From Aplectana chamaeleonis (Eukaryota; Nematoda; Chromadorea; Rhabditida; Cosmocercidae), in the NCBI GenBank assembly GCA_029168955.1, contig JAPDOI010000020.1, positions 3,526,001-3,590,000 of the forward strand: a DNA stretch of 64,000 bases. Direction: 5' to 3'. The notes beneath the pieces were generated by a model that saw nothing but the letters and a program-made list of their open reading frames with translations, was not told the origin of the DNA and did not search any database. The stretch's first letter is position 1; each line of letters starts with the position of its first letter. The position numbers were made by a program, and so were the translations under genes. Shown here piece after piece: positions 22,096 through 33,600 of the stretch.

Positions 22096-22749
22096 GAATG
22101 TTCTTCAATAGGCAGTTACAAAAAAGTGTTCTTTTAGATATTCGGCCCATACGAAAAATTGAACTAATCAACTACATGAACCTTGGACGGAATGCAGGTG
22201 ACGACGCTCGAATATGAAATCAGAAAAAACTTATTTGTTCTAGAGTAAATCAAGTGATTTTAGGAAAAGTTCAATGAGCTCATTGCTAAAATAAACACCT
22301 GCATACTGATTTGGATCAAAAAGAGGGGTTTATGAACTCTGGAAATTTGATTAATATGTTATTATGATCCGTTGAACGGCTGTAATCAGATTACTGATCG
22401 ATTCGAAAAAAAGGGACTAATGCACAAGTACTAGCGGCAAAATTGAACGAATAAGCACTATTAAACAGCATTTCATCACACTTATTCAGAGGAAGGAACA
22501 AATTCTTCAGTTAAGATTAGTTCTAACCGGAATAATTGTACCTCTGTATGTTCTTCATTGCATAACAGACAGAACAACATGAGCTTGCTTCTTTCTCTAT
22601 CCAAAACAATGAGAACGGAACTTATACCAAAGTTTGGCATAAACTTTGAATGCTGAATATTTTAGTCCCGCCTAATACCTACAACTGTCACAACAAAGTT
22701 CTGAAAAAAAATCTAGTCGGGGAGAATCTAAAGTTAGTCCCAAGAAGTG

Positions 22750-22974
22750 TTACAGACCTAGCTCTGCTACGACGGCCTCTCCAAATGTAGTGCGCAGAAA
22801 CTTAACGGGATCATCGTACTGTGGTTCAGCATTTCCTAGAACAATAATCTCACTGGATTCAACTGTTAAACAGTAACACAAAACGCATACCTCGCTTTGT
22901 AGCCTTCGATCTGTTCCATCTAATTTTCCCCGTCGCCGCTTCGAGCCTTCCCATGCGAAACCTCTCAGAAATTT
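22750..22974 (-). CDS. Two-exon 3' end of an unknown gene
   Basis: Exon 22891-22974 has acceptor CTATTTTTCAG and donor GAG|GTATGC. Exon 22750-22835 has acceptor TTGTTCTAG. The intron is 55 bp and the phases agree (1 to 1). The peptide contains SERFRMGRLEAATGKIRW, then a junction at KR/GN, then NAEPQYDDPVKFLRTTFGE, ending ELGL before TAA. An alternative donor (CTAG|GTCTGT) and a poly-T acceptor 57 bp further could extend the gene. Family unknown. The exons at 28770-29069 may be an upstream part of the same gene. Confidence 0.5.
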   Translation of the reverse strand, partial: KFLRGFAWEGSKRRRGKLDGTDRRLQSEVCVLCYCLTVESSEIIVLGNAEPQYDDPVKFLRTTFGEAVVAELGL

Positions 22975-23499
22975 CTGAAAAATAGAACCAATTCAAGTCG
23001 CAAACGTCGTGAGCCTATGTTGCAAAAGCAGATTTATCAGTTGGCTGTGTTTAAACTGTAGCAACAAGTATGAGAGTAGCTTATTATTGAAAAAGCTGTT
23101 TTGTTAATACCAGGTCAAGTGTACACGCTATGCACATTTTGTACATACATTAAGATGCAAAAGCTTCTTCTCAACCTAAAGGCAGCAGAAACGCTCAAAA
23201 ACTTCGTTGGGATAACCACTGGAGTCGTATGGCCCCTAGTAGAACGCTCGCGCTGTTGGAAGCGTCAAAAACTAGTCTAAACTACTAAATTTGAACAATG
23301 CAAGTCAAAAATTTTCGTTAACCCCGCCCACGAGCTTCGACAACCCCGCCTCCAAATACGAACTCGTCCAGATTGATTCTTCGAATACAGTCGCTGTGGC
23401 TGGTTTTTGATGCGTACAATTAGATTAGCGTTCTAGTACAGGCTGCAAGAGTCCATCGGCTCCGCAATCTCAGTTCTATCGGCTTTTGCACACCTACAA

Positions 23500-24190
23500 C
23501 GTCGCTCCAATTTTTTCTCAAATCCCAAAGCACTCTTTTGCTGTTGTTCGTACTCCTGGACAAGCTCCTCCCACTTTTCGAAACACTCCTTAGGAGCCCT
23601 TGCACACATTCAACGACAATGCACACCTTATTTCAAACTTCTAGGCACTTTTTGCCCTTGTGCGCAATCCCCAGAAGCCCCGCCCACATTTCGGAAAATT
23701 GAAAACTTGCCCCCGAAGCCCTCACAGACTTCCAGCCTAATTACCCACACTTTTTTCGAATTTCAAAGCACTTTTTCGCCGCTCTGCGCACTCCTGTCGA
23801 AGCCCCGCCCACATTTGGGAACATTGAAAACTTGCTCTCGAAGCCCTCAAATACTTCCAGCCTGATTACCCACACATTTTTCGAATTTCAAAGCACTTTT
23901 TCGCCGATGTGCGCACTCCTGTCAGCCCCGCCCACATTTCGGAAAATTGAAAACTGCCCCAAGCCCTCACAGACTTCCAGCCTAATTACCCACACTTTTT
24001 CGAATTTCAAAGCACTTTTTCGCCGCTGTGCACTCCTGTCGAAGCCCCGCCCACATTTCGGAACATTGAAAACTTGCTCTCGAAGCCCTCAAAGACTTCC
24101 AGCCTGATTACCCACACTTTTTCGAGTTTCACAGCACTTTTTGCCGCTGAGCGCGCTCCTGTCGAAGCCCCGCCCACTTCCGATCACTTT
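23500..24190. repeat. ~122-bp satellite, about five copies
   Basis: The box CCCGCCCACATTTCGGAA recurs at about 23680, 23804, 23925, 24047 and 24169 (spacing 121-124 bp). Each is followed by 'gaaaacttgc', 'agacttccagcct' and 'cgaatttcaaagcac' in the same order. The plus-strand ORF at 23832-24107 is a by-product. Confidence 0.9.
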
Positions 24191-24539
24191 CCTTTCACGC
24201 CTTTAGAGCTTCCTACTTGTTTCCCTCAAAGCTACCCACCCAACTGAATCCCTACACACCTTCCACAACATTCTGCACATGTCTTCATCAACCGACTGTC
24301 AACACCCGTTTTCAATAAGTATTATTGTTATTCTTGCTAATAACCAGTGTAAACAACGCAGGTTATGATAAAAAAGGGTGTACGTACAGGAGACATAAGG
24401 GGAACCCAGAACCATACAGTGGAAAGAAAGAAAAATAAACAAAAACATAAAAAAAGCGAGATGACACGGAAACTGCAGCAGAAATAATCGAGATTCAGGC
24501 GTGAAATTGAATGTGTCCTCGCCGCTACATACCATGCAA

Positions 24540-24805
24540 TCTCCCTCACGTCTGCGCGCGGTTGGTCCTCAAGTTGCGCGGTTTCTGCCCGCTTTGCAAA
24601 GTTGTGCGCGGTCCGAACGGTAAGAGGTGGGAGCCGTGAAAAGGACAAGAGCGGTCGGAACGCTCGCAACTTTTCAAGATCGTACTGACCGCGTGCTTTG
24701 CGCGCGGTCAGCCCTTTTCGGTTTTTTGCGAGCGGTCGAAACGGTTGTTGCGCGCGGTCGGTACTAAGGGCGAAAACTTGCGCGCGGTCAAGCCTATTTT
24801 CTGTC
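24540..24805 (+). repeat. GACCGCGCGCAA-rich interspersed repeat, second copy
   Basis: The inverse of 19795-19985: it ends at 'caagcctattttctgtccga' and holds at least six GCGCGGTC motifs. It creates the 163-codon minus-strand frame at 24337-24828, which is not a gene. Confidence 0.8.
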
Positions 24806-24868
24806 CGAGCATTTGCTGTCACCCTCACCAGGCGGCATCTCGCCTGTACGACTTTCTATTCTCTGTAA

Positions 24869-25143
24869 GGGGTCGTTTTTACTTCCGCCGCAGAGCGGCG
24901 CGGCACAGTGCACTTCTGTAATATTGATCATGCGGCGCATTAAAATCGATATTGTAGGATTGCACTTCGCCGCGCCGCTCGGCGGCAGAAGTATAAACGA
25001 TCCATAAGGCGTCTTTTATATTTCCGCCGTCGAGCGGCGCGGCGAAGTGCAATCCTATTATATTGATCGGGCCGCGCTGCATGATCAATATTACAGAAGT
25101 GCACGGTGCCGCGCCGCTATGCGGCGGGAGTGTAAGCGACCCC
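24869..25143. mobile_element. GC-rich hairpin MITE, double foldback
   Basis: Four related inverted blocks, each with CCGCC and GAGCGGCGCGGC, form a palindrome. 'aaggggtcgtttttacttcc' at the left is mirrored by 'gggagtgtaagcgacccct' at the right, with an inner pair around 'tataaacgatccataagg'. The same family occurs at 61031-61169. Confidence 0.8.
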
Positions 25144-25424
25144 TGAGGGGCTGATTAGATTCTCGCCGCGCAAAGGCAGCAAGCATTGGAGGAGTATCGA
25201 TAATGCGGCCCTGCACGATCAATTCCCCCTCATTGCATGCTGCCGCGCGATTGAGTGGCAAGGATATAATTGACCCCGTTCTAAACTTCAAGCCTCATCG
25301 CTTTATGGCGTAATTGTGGGCATGCCTTATGGTACATTGAATGCTTGTTGAAAAAAAGATGTGAAGACTCAGCCTCTTACTATCATTGGGGTGCCACCGC
25401 GATTCCTATCAACTTAGAAACTCA

Positions 25425-25670
25425 TGACTCTGCAGCATTAAAGGCAGTGGTTGCGATGAAATATGCTTGTCTTCTTTTCCTCTCTAAGCCCTTTTCTGGA
25501 TCCAGAGTAGTAGGACCTATGAGAAAAGATCGCGAAAAAAACCGCGGTTCCGGGCCAAATTTAAAGCCTGAATTTCCTTGTCTTTCGGTAGTGGACGAAC
25601 TCACTCCATACCATCGGCATCGATTATCTCTAATATCAAGAACATCAGCTGGCTTGAAATTGAACTTCAA
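25425..25670 (-). CDS. Weak candidate ORF
   Basis: The minus-strand frame of 82 codons contains PADVLDIRDNRCRWYGVSS and FLIGPTTLDPEKGLERKR and ends NAAES before TGA. The composition is protein-like, but the plus strand is open over the same span, no clear acceptor is present, and a fragment resembling the AGGCAGTG MITE end lies at about 25439. No family recognised. Confidence 0.22.
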
Positions 25671-25899
25671 TCAATGAACATTACTGATCTAGTCAAAAAC
25701 ATTGACTGAAGTGCTTGCTTTCATTGTTCAACTGTTTTTATTAGGTAAATTTGCATTTATTTCTTGCTCTGAATTTCGATGATTTTGGACTGCTCCGCAT
25801 GAGACTGCGATCTTTTTGGGTGGCCCTGTGCACGTGTGCACGAAGTGGCATCTTGGGCTCTAGAAACTGTAATTATAGCCCGTTTTGAAATAAGCTGCC

Positions 25900-27350
25900 T
25901 TCTTAGGTTTTCAGCTGTTTACGCTACCTTCTTAGTTTTACAGCTGTTTTTGATCTAAGCAAATTTTTGTAGTTTTTTTTATAAGGTTTTTCATCGTGAC
26001 CACTGAATTTAAGGATTATTTGGGATGTTTAGCACAAACATGTTGTCGGTTTATCATTTTTCCTCCGATTACGGTATGTCACAGTGTGTGCAGGGTAGTT
26101 TGGTCGAAGTCTCAGATTTGGCTCAAAATTTCTCTCTGGGTGTTCTTTGGGACGCGGAACCCAAACTTGAGGTCCATATTTGGTTTTTTAAAATATTAAG
26201 CTTGGTTACCCCAGGTAAAAGGCATAAGGTTACTCCATTCAAAAAGCAATATTAATAATTATTATTATACCTTTCGCAAGTTACAGTAGCCGTCGGCGAC
26301 AAACATACCTCTGATTCGAGTTCGGCGCCTATATAACGTGTAGTTTATAAGTTGAGCCAAAAAAAAATGTTTCTAAACACCCCGAAATTATCCTAAAGGG
26401 TAAGACCAAAGCCTTTTTGCAAAGCAATGGAAATGGCCTTTTTGGAGACACCGAAAGCATTCAAAGAATTTTGAGCATGGATCATTTATGTTCTGTCACA
26501 ACCCAACAGCAAAGAAAACACGGTTTCCCAAATCGTCGAGGTGCGGGTAAAACAGCCCCTAGTAAGAGCACGTGAATTCATAAACGAGATACGTAGGGCA
26601 GACAGAAGTGCATGCAGACACCTCGTCCCTGCAAATTATATGTAAGGGTCGGCGCCGGCCTCGCGGCTTTGCAACTTGCCTCCAAAGGCGTTACGTCAAA
26701 GGCCCAGTCCAACCTTAGAATCGTTAACCCGTTTACCTGTCTGCCTTAGAAAATTTTGTGCGGATCACAATAGTATCTCCATAGCCTATTAGGACCCAAT
26801 TTTTACGACATCATGACTTCTAGAAGGTAATCATTCCGAAAAATAGGAAATTCGTGGACGAGTTGTCTCATGCGTGTTTTCCTCTTCGTTTGCAGTCGGT
26901 ATAAAACTAGACCGCTAGCTACTTATAGAAAAACAGATTTATGCTGAATCCCTTGCTCGTTCCCGTCCTACTGAGATTAAAAACTTGACTGTAGGCATGG
27001 CCCACTTTTTCTTTTCTGTGGGCGTGGTGCATGGTGGACTGGTTCCTCGCTTTTTCTCTTTTATTTGAACAACTTGAATTTTGCGTTTGGAAGAGTTGAT
27101 CTACACGGCGGACTGACTATGATATTAAGAACGACCCCTGAGGTTGGACTTTGCCTTTGAGGAGCCATAACTTCGTTTGAAGGGGAGCTTGAACGATTTC
27201 AGAGCCAACAATGTGATCAGCGAAAGATTTTCTACAAGATAAGCATTAAATTTGAACAGTAATTTGCAGGTGATTCAGGCCTTTAATATTAATGCGGAAC
27301 CAAATTATTGCGGTGGCGCCGTTATCTCTCAAGTTTCCAGCTCAGTGCCG
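25900..27350. other. Mostly unassigned; R1-like fragment near 26050-26200
   Basis: The block 'aagtctcagatttggctcaa' and its surroundings match internal parts of the R1 elements at 2830 and 55980. A short stretch near 27165-27250 resembles the interior of the AGGCAGTG MITE family. No gene is supported. Confidence 0.4.
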
Positions 27351-27589
27351 ATGGGACTCCGCACCAGGGATGTGCGGCAAACGATTTTGAGATTTCGGCA
27401 AATGGCAATCGGCAAGAAAATCCGAAAAACGGCCGGCAAACGGCAATCGGCAAACGGCAAAAACTCCAATCCTTAGATTGGTCCAAAAGTTATCCACATG
27501 TGCCGCTCTACTTTTTTCTTTTTTCCAATACTTATGTCAACATTCTGATAAATCTAATTCAATTGAGTAGTTTCATTTCAAGACATCAG

Positions 27590-27722
27590 GGCTGGAATTC
27601 ACGGAAAGGTAACCAAGCTCTAGCCATGATTTGCGGTCGGTCGATTTGCACCCAACGAGCTTAACAATGGGGGCGCTAACCATGGTTGAAACGTGGTTAA
27701 CTTTTCGTGAATCCTAGCTCAG
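27590..27722. mobile_element. Small inverted-repeat element nested in the hAT element
   Basis: 'ggctggaattcacggaaagg' at about 27590 is nearly the reverse complement of 'acttttcgtgaatcctagct' at about 27720, with a further inner match TAACCA/TGGTTA. Probably a ~130-bp MITE. Confidence 0.55.
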
Positions 27723-27752
27723 ATGAACAGAAACAAGACATAGAGGGACCTC

Positions 27753-27941
27753 ATGAAAATCGAAAAAATCGCCGCTGCGGCTTCGGCTCCTACAAGCACC
27801 GAAGCGGCACTATCGCGGAGGCAATGTCGTGGCGGCCCCGCGATAGTGCCGCAGCGGCCCCGCGGTAGTGCCTTTGCGGCTCCGCAGTTGTGCAGCTACG
27901 GCTCCGCGGTAGTGCCTCCGCGATCGGTAGCCGCGCTCTGA
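27753..27941. repeat. GC-rich minisatellite-like block
   Basis: Repeated variants of GCGGCCCCGCGGTAGTGCC at spacings of about 25-30 bp. They open frames on both strands (27753-27941 plus, 27810-27992 minus) that I do not treat as genes. Confidence 0.6.
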
Positions 27942-27998
27942 TAAAACTAGAAATGACTGCGAGTAACTCGTATGAAATGAGTCATAATACAACTGGGT

Positions 27999-28455
27999 GG
28001 TGATCTCGCGTTAAGTTTGCTTAAAACTGCAACATAACGCGAGCTGACAGAGAAAATGGAAATAGATTATGAATGAAGAAAAAGATGGATACCTTTAGAG
28101 AAGTTCTCCGCGAACTTTTTTAAAACTATTCATCTTTCTCCTCATTCACATACTAGTTTCAATTTTTCTGTCAGCTCGCGTTAAGTTGAAGTTTTGCGCA
28201 AACTTACTGCGAGCTAAGAAGTTTGAAAAATCTTCAGAATTTTTTTTCTAAATCAATATTTTTTCCCAGAAAAGACAGAATGAATCAATTTTTTAAGGAG
28301 TTTTTTTACACTATGCGTATCTGGTGTCTCATAACGTGGCATGCGAGTTCCTTTCCTAGAAATCTTCAAATAAAAAGCTCACGTTTAGCTGCAGTTTACC
28401 GCGAACTTACCGCGAGTTAACTCGCGTTTTCAAACAGATTTACTACCACCCCAGA
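27999..28455. mobile_element. GGGGTGGTAGTAA-family element nested in the hAT element
   Basis: The left end ACTGGGTGGTGATCTCGCG is related to the inverted right end (TCTGGGGTGGTAGTAAATC). Inside, 'cgcgttaagtttgcttaaaa' and 'ctgtcagctcgcgttaagtt' repeat in inverted order. Other ends of this family are at 5083 and 7258. Confidence 0.6.
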
Positions 28456-28769
28456 TAACTCAAAACCCCGGATAACGGTTGAGCGAACCACGGATAATCG
28501 GATTACCCCTAGTGCCCAAATAGCCGCGAGCATAGACGGCGTTTACTTTCAATGTTTTGCCGAGTTTTGCCGGAAAAATAACGAATATTCCGGCAAACGA
28601 CAAACAGCAAAAAAGTCCCAAAAATGGCCGGCAAACGACAAACGGCAAACGGCAATTTCCGCCCATCCCTGCTCCGCACTAGTCGCACTAATGACTTCGT
28701 CATACTTGTGGGTCTTTATTTCGTCATTCTTGTGGGTCAATATACGCTTGATTCATTGTGAATTCTTAC

Positions 28770-29069
28770 CGACCAACTGACTTCCATCTGGTATTTCTTC
28801 ATGAAACCTCTGAATGTCACATTTTGTAGATTCTGTTCAAGCACGAAGAACTTTCAAATAGCTGGCGCTTACTTTGCATAAGCGACGGCCGCGACTTCCA
28901 CAGTCTTATTTTTTGCCAACTGCTTATCCAGTGTTTTCATGTCGTCTGCAATTCTATTTTCAAAGCTGTGCCTAAGTCTGTAGAAACGTAACCAAGTTTT
29001 CCGCTCACATCGCAAGTTGTTGAGTATCGACACGCAGAACCATTCTGGAATAGTGTCCGAGTGAATGCG
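28770..29069 (-). CDS. Two linked exons of an unknown gene
   Basis: Exon 28873-29069: acceptor GTTTATAG, donor AAA|GTAAGC, 65 codons plus 2 nt. Exon 28770-28809: acceptor GACATTCAG, donor TCG|GTAAGA, phase compatible. The intron is 63 bp. The product includes SDTIPEWFCVSILNNL, SFENRIADDMKTLDKQLAKN and KTVEVAAVAYAKGFMKKYQM. This is clearly coding in style (helical, charged). A mariner starts about 10 nt upstream of the first acceptor, and a hAT element lies about 90 bp beyond the last donor. Family not recognised. Confidence 0.5.
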
Positions 29070-29078
29070 CTATAAACT

Positions 29079-30290
29079 ATTAGGCTAATGCAAAAGTTCC
29101 CGGTGTTTTTAGAGCATTTCAAGAGTTTTTGAGCTATCTTCAAATTAAGAAAACATTCCGCTTTCATTCTTTCTATATATGTAAAGCATATCAGTGCTTA
29201 TATTTAATACCGATAAGCTTGTCCATTCCTTCGGCACAATCGTCAACATGCCAAGTTTTCCATTGCTGCCACGCGACCAAACTCGCACCTGCCTTCTTTT
29301 CGACTACCAATCCGGGATGAAACCTATGGATTCTTATCGCCGCATGGTGCAGTCGTTCGACGAGGGTGTTGTTTCCAAAACTACAGAACACGATTGGCTC
29401 AGCAAGTTCAGAGTTGGGCAGTACGAGGTCGAAGACAAGGAGCGATCAGGAAGGTCATTAAAGCTCACCGACGGCGAGCTGCCCGAACAGGTGGAAGGCG
29501 ATCCGAGCCAAACCACAAGGGAGATGAGCAGCAGACTTGGCGGCGCTCAATCAACTGTCGTTCGTCACTTGGCTGCAATTGCAAAGGTTTCCAAGATAAA
29601 CGTTTGGGTCCCCCACTCTTTGAGCGTAAGCGACAAACTTCGTCGTGTGGGGATATGCACTGAACTGCTCTCTAGAAAGTGCATTTTCGCTTGGCTCGAC
29701 GACATTGTCACAGGAGACGAAACGTGATGTCTACACTTCAACATATCGCGTGAAAGGACGTGAACAGACGTAGGGCAAGTAGGGCGGACCACTCCGAAGC
29801 CGAAAAAGCACCAGTGGAAGCTGATGCTCTCTGTTTGATGGGAGGTTCGTGGACCAATTCATTGGGAGCTGCTTCCACAGAACACCACCGCGATCGCCGA
29901 GGTCTGCTGCTCACAGCTGGTACATTTGGCCGAGGCGATGCGCATTAATCGCCCTGGGATGAACACTGTTCACCTCCTTCACTACAATGCTCAGCCACAC
30001 GTATCTCGGATAACCCGACAGAAATTGTTGAATCTAGGCTGGAAAGTTCTTCCTCAACCTCCATATAGCCCTCACCAGTCTACCATCTGTTCCGCTTGAT
30101 GCAGCACTTCCTGGATAAAAAACGGCTCACTAATCATGACGAAGTCAAAATTGTGGTGAGCGCAAAGCGCTCACCAGGATTTGGCTTTGATCTCTTCCCG
30201 CGCGGATGCCCTACAATGAGATCACCTATTCATACCGTCAACAGAGGTATGAGCTGTACACTATTCGACGCGCTGCAAGAAATTACATAT
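29079..30290 (+). mobile_element. Mariner-family DNA transposon, decayed
   Basis: The left end (TTAGGCTAATGCAAAAG) follows a TA dinucleotide and is of mariner type. The transposase remnant fills the body. The right terminus was not clearly found; the transposase homology fades near 30290. Confidence 0.75.
29194..30280 (+). pseudogene. Mariner transposase pseudogene
   Basis: The N-terminal helix-turn-helix region reads GMKPMDSYRRMVQSFDEG and KERSGRSLKLTDGELPEQVE, followed by VSKINVWVPHSLSVSDKLRR. The first catalytic region reads DDIVTGDET (29700-29727), where the frame is broken. Downstream pieces give VHLLHYNAQPHVSRI, where the second catalytic Asp of the usual HDNARPH box is Tyr, and PPYSPHQST, where the third Asp of YSPDL is His. 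Further on, FLDKKRLTNHDEVKIVV matches the C-terminal part. Frameshifts plus two lost catalytic residues mean no activity. Confidence 0.88.
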
Positions 30291-30360
30291 GTGTGCAACT
30301 TTTCATCCCAACTGGTCCCCGCTTTCTGAAGTTATGACCTCTCAAAGTACGCAAAAACGT

Positions 30361-30417
30361 TCTCCACCACCGCCTCCGCCTCCGCCTCCGCCTCCGCCTC
30401 CACCTCCACCTCCGTCC
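30361..30417. repeat. CCTCCG microsatellite
   Basis: About eight CCNCCN units encode polyproline on the plus strand and polyarginine/Trp on the minus strand. It is low-complexity sequence, not a gene. Confidence 0.9.
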
Positions 30418-30689
30418 GTCGAAAACCATTTTTTTGGAAGGCGTGGACCAAATCGCTCGAAAATTTGTGACTAGATGTAATAGACCACGGGAATGACGAA
30501 AATAATTGTCAGAACTCACCATAATGACTTCTGGGCCCCTAACGGGCGTTTGAAGCTCGGAAACCGGCCTCTCAAGATTAGTTTATAAAAATGACGGGTT
30601 TTTCGTTATCAGTCATTGTTTTCTTAGAGACTCCATATAAATACCTTGCTCTCTAGGGTGGTGTACTCTAAACGTCCGGCTTGGAACAG

Positions 30690-33600
30690 GACGCTATGCG
30701 GAAGGGTTGTTTTTGAGCGTGGCGCGTGTTTGTACCATGCGCACCAAAGATAAGAAGTCGTCGCAGGGTGTGCTGAAGTGTCGGTTGACTATGCGAGACC
30801 GCAGTAGGAGTATGCAGGACGTCGTGGAACTACAGCAACCCCTCAGTAGGGGTGTGCAGGACGCCGTAGAATGTGTGCAGGACCTCAGTAGGAGTGTGCA
30901 GGACCTTAGTAGGAGTGTGCAGGACATCATGGGACCTGTGCAGGACCCCAGTAGGGGTGTGCAGGACGTCGTAGAATGTGTGCAGGACCTCAGTAGGAAT
31001 GTGCAGGACCTTAGTAGGAGTGTGCAGGACATCATGGGACCTGTGCAGGACCCCAGTAGGGGTGTGCAGGACCTCAGTAGGAGTGTGCAGGACATTTTGG
31101 GACCTGTGCAGGACCCCAGTAAGGGTGTGCAGGACGTCGTAGAATGTGTGCAGGACCTCAGTGGGAGTGTGCAGGACCTTAGTAGGAGTGTGCAGGACAT
31201 CATGGGACCTGTGCAGGACCCCAGTAGGGGTGTGCAGGACCTCAGTAGGAGTGTGCATGACATTATGGGACCTGTACAGGACCTCAGTAGGAGTGCGCAG
31301 GATATCATGGAACGTGTGCAGGACCCCAGTAGGGGTGTGCAGGACGTCGTAGAATGTGTGCAGGACCTCAGTAGGAGTGTGCAGGACCTTAGTAGGAGTG
31401 TGCAGGACATCATGGGACCTGTGCAGGACCCCAGTAGGAGTGTGCAGGACATCATGGAACCTGTGTAGGACCCCAGTAGGGGTGTGCAGGACATCGTAGA
31501 ATGTGTGCAGAACATCAGTAGGAGTGTGCAGGACATCATGGGACCTGTGCAGGACCCCAGTAGGGGTGTGCAGGACGTCGTAGAATGTGTGCAGGACCTT
31601 AGTAGGAGTGTGCAGGACATCATGAAACATGTGCAAGACCCCTGTAAGGATGAGCAGGACTTCATGGAATGTGTGCAGGGCATCAGTAGGAGTGTGCAGG
31701 ACATCATGAAGCGTGTGCAGGACCCCAGTAGGGTTGAGCAGGACGTCATGGAATGTGTGTCGGACCTTAGTAAAATTACACAGGACATCATAGAACGTGT
31801 GCAGGACCCCAATAGGGGTGTTGCAGGACATCATGGAATGTGTGCAGGACCTTAGTAGGAGTGTGCAGGACATCATGAAACGTGTGCAAGACCCCTGTAA
31901 GGATGATCAGAACTTCGTGGAATGTGTGCAGGACATCAGTGGGAGTGTGCAGGACATCATGAAGCGTGTGCAGGACCCCAATAGGGGTGTGCAGGACATC
32001 ATGGAATGTGTGCAGGACCTTAGTAGGAGTGTGCAGGACATCATGAAACGTGTGCAAGACCCCTGTAAGGATGATCAGAACTTCATGGAATGTGTGCAGG
32101 ACATCAGTAGGAGTGTGCAGGACATCATGAAACGTGTGCAAGACCCCTGTAAGGATGAGCAGGACTTCATGGAATGTGTGCTGGATCTCAGTAGGGGTGT
32201 GCAGGACGCCGTAGAATGTGTGTGCAGGACCTCAGTAGGAGTGTGCAGGACCTTAGTAGGAGTGTGCAGGACATCATGGGACCTGTGCAGGACCCCAGTA
32301 GGGGTGTGCAGGACCTCAGTAGGAGTGTGCAGGACCTTACTAGGAGTGCGCAGGACATCATGGGACCTGTGCAGGACCCCAGTAGGGGTGTGCAGGGCCT
32401 CAGTAGGAGTGTGCAGGACATTATGGAACCTGTGCAGGACCCCAGTAGGGGTGTGCAGGACGTCGTAGAATGTGTGCAGAACCTCAGTAGGAGTGTGCAG
32501 GACCTTAGTAGGAGTGTGCAGGACATCATGGGACCTGTGCAGGACCCCAGTAGGGGTGTGCAGGACCTCAGTAGGAGTGTGCATGACATTATGGGACCTG
32601 TACAGGACCTCAGTAGGAGTGCGCAGGATATCATGGAACGTGTGCAGGACCCCAGTAGGGGTGTGCAGGACGTCGTAGAATGTGTGCAGGACCTCAGTAG
32701 GAGTGTGCAGGACCTTAGTAGGAGTGTGCAGGACATCATGGGACCTGTGCACGACCCCAGTAGGAGTGTGCAGGACATCATGGAACCTGTGTAGGACCCC
32801 AGTAGGGGTGTGCAGGACATCGTAGAATGTGTGCAGAACATCAGTAGGAGTGTGCAGGACATCATGGGACCTGTGCAGGACCCCAGTAGGGGGGTGCAGG
32901 ACGTCGTAGAATGTGTGCAGGACCTTAGTAGGAGTGTGCAGGACATCATGAAACATGTGCAAGACCCCTGTAAGGATGAGCAGGACTTCATGGAATGTGT
33001 GCAGGACATCAGTAGGAGTGTGCAGGACATCATGAAGCGTGTGTAGGACCCCAGTAGGGTTGAGCAGGACGTCATGGAATGTGTGTAGGACCTTAGTAAA
33101 ATTACACAGGACATCATAGAACGTGTGCAGGACCCCAACAGGGGTGTTGCAGGACATAATGGAATGTGTGCAGGACCTCAGTAGGAGTGTGCAGGACATC
33201 ATGAAACGTGTGCAAGACCCCTGTAAGGATGATCAGAACTTCGTGGAATGTGTGCAGGACATCAGTAGTAGTGTGCAGGACATCATGAAGCGTGTGCAGG
33301 ACCCCAATAGGGGTGTGCAGGACATCATGGAATGTGTGCAGGACCTTAGTAGGAGTGTGCAGGACATCATGAAACGTGTGCAAGACCCCTGTAAGGATGA
33401 TCAGAACTTCGTGGAATGTGTGCAGGACATCAGTAGGAGTGTGCAGGACATCATGAAACGTGTGCAAGACCCTGTAAGGATGAGCAGGACTTCATGGAAT
33501 GTGTGCTGGATCTCAGTAGGGTGTGCAGGACGCCGTAGAATGTGTGCAGGACCTCAGTAGGAGTGTGCAGGACCTTAGTAGGAGTGTGCAGGACATCATG

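Larger units (their letters stand above)
27365..28671. mobile_element. Non-autonomous hAT-type element with 8-bp target duplication
   Basis: The ends are CAGGGATGTGCGG and, inverted, CAGGGATGGGCGG (12 of 13 identical). CAGGGATG fits the hAT terminal consensus. The element is bracketed by perfect 8-bp direct repeats CTCCGCAC (27357-27364 and 28672-28679), the duplication length known for hAT. Subterminal regions are rich in CCGGCAAACGGCA motifs in opposite orientation at the two ends. No transposase frame is present. The interior holds at least two nested inverted-repeat pieces and a GC-rich block. Confidence 0.85.

Noticed and set aside
24337..24828. 163-codon minus-strand ORF (and similar frames at 19667-20130)
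   Set aside because: They coincide with two inverted copies of a GACCGCGCGCAA-rich interspersed repeat, where CG-rich motifs suppress stop codons.
30289..30522. Polyproline/polyarginine ORFs around the CCTCCG microsatellite
   Set aside because: Low-complexity frames on both strands with no further coding support.
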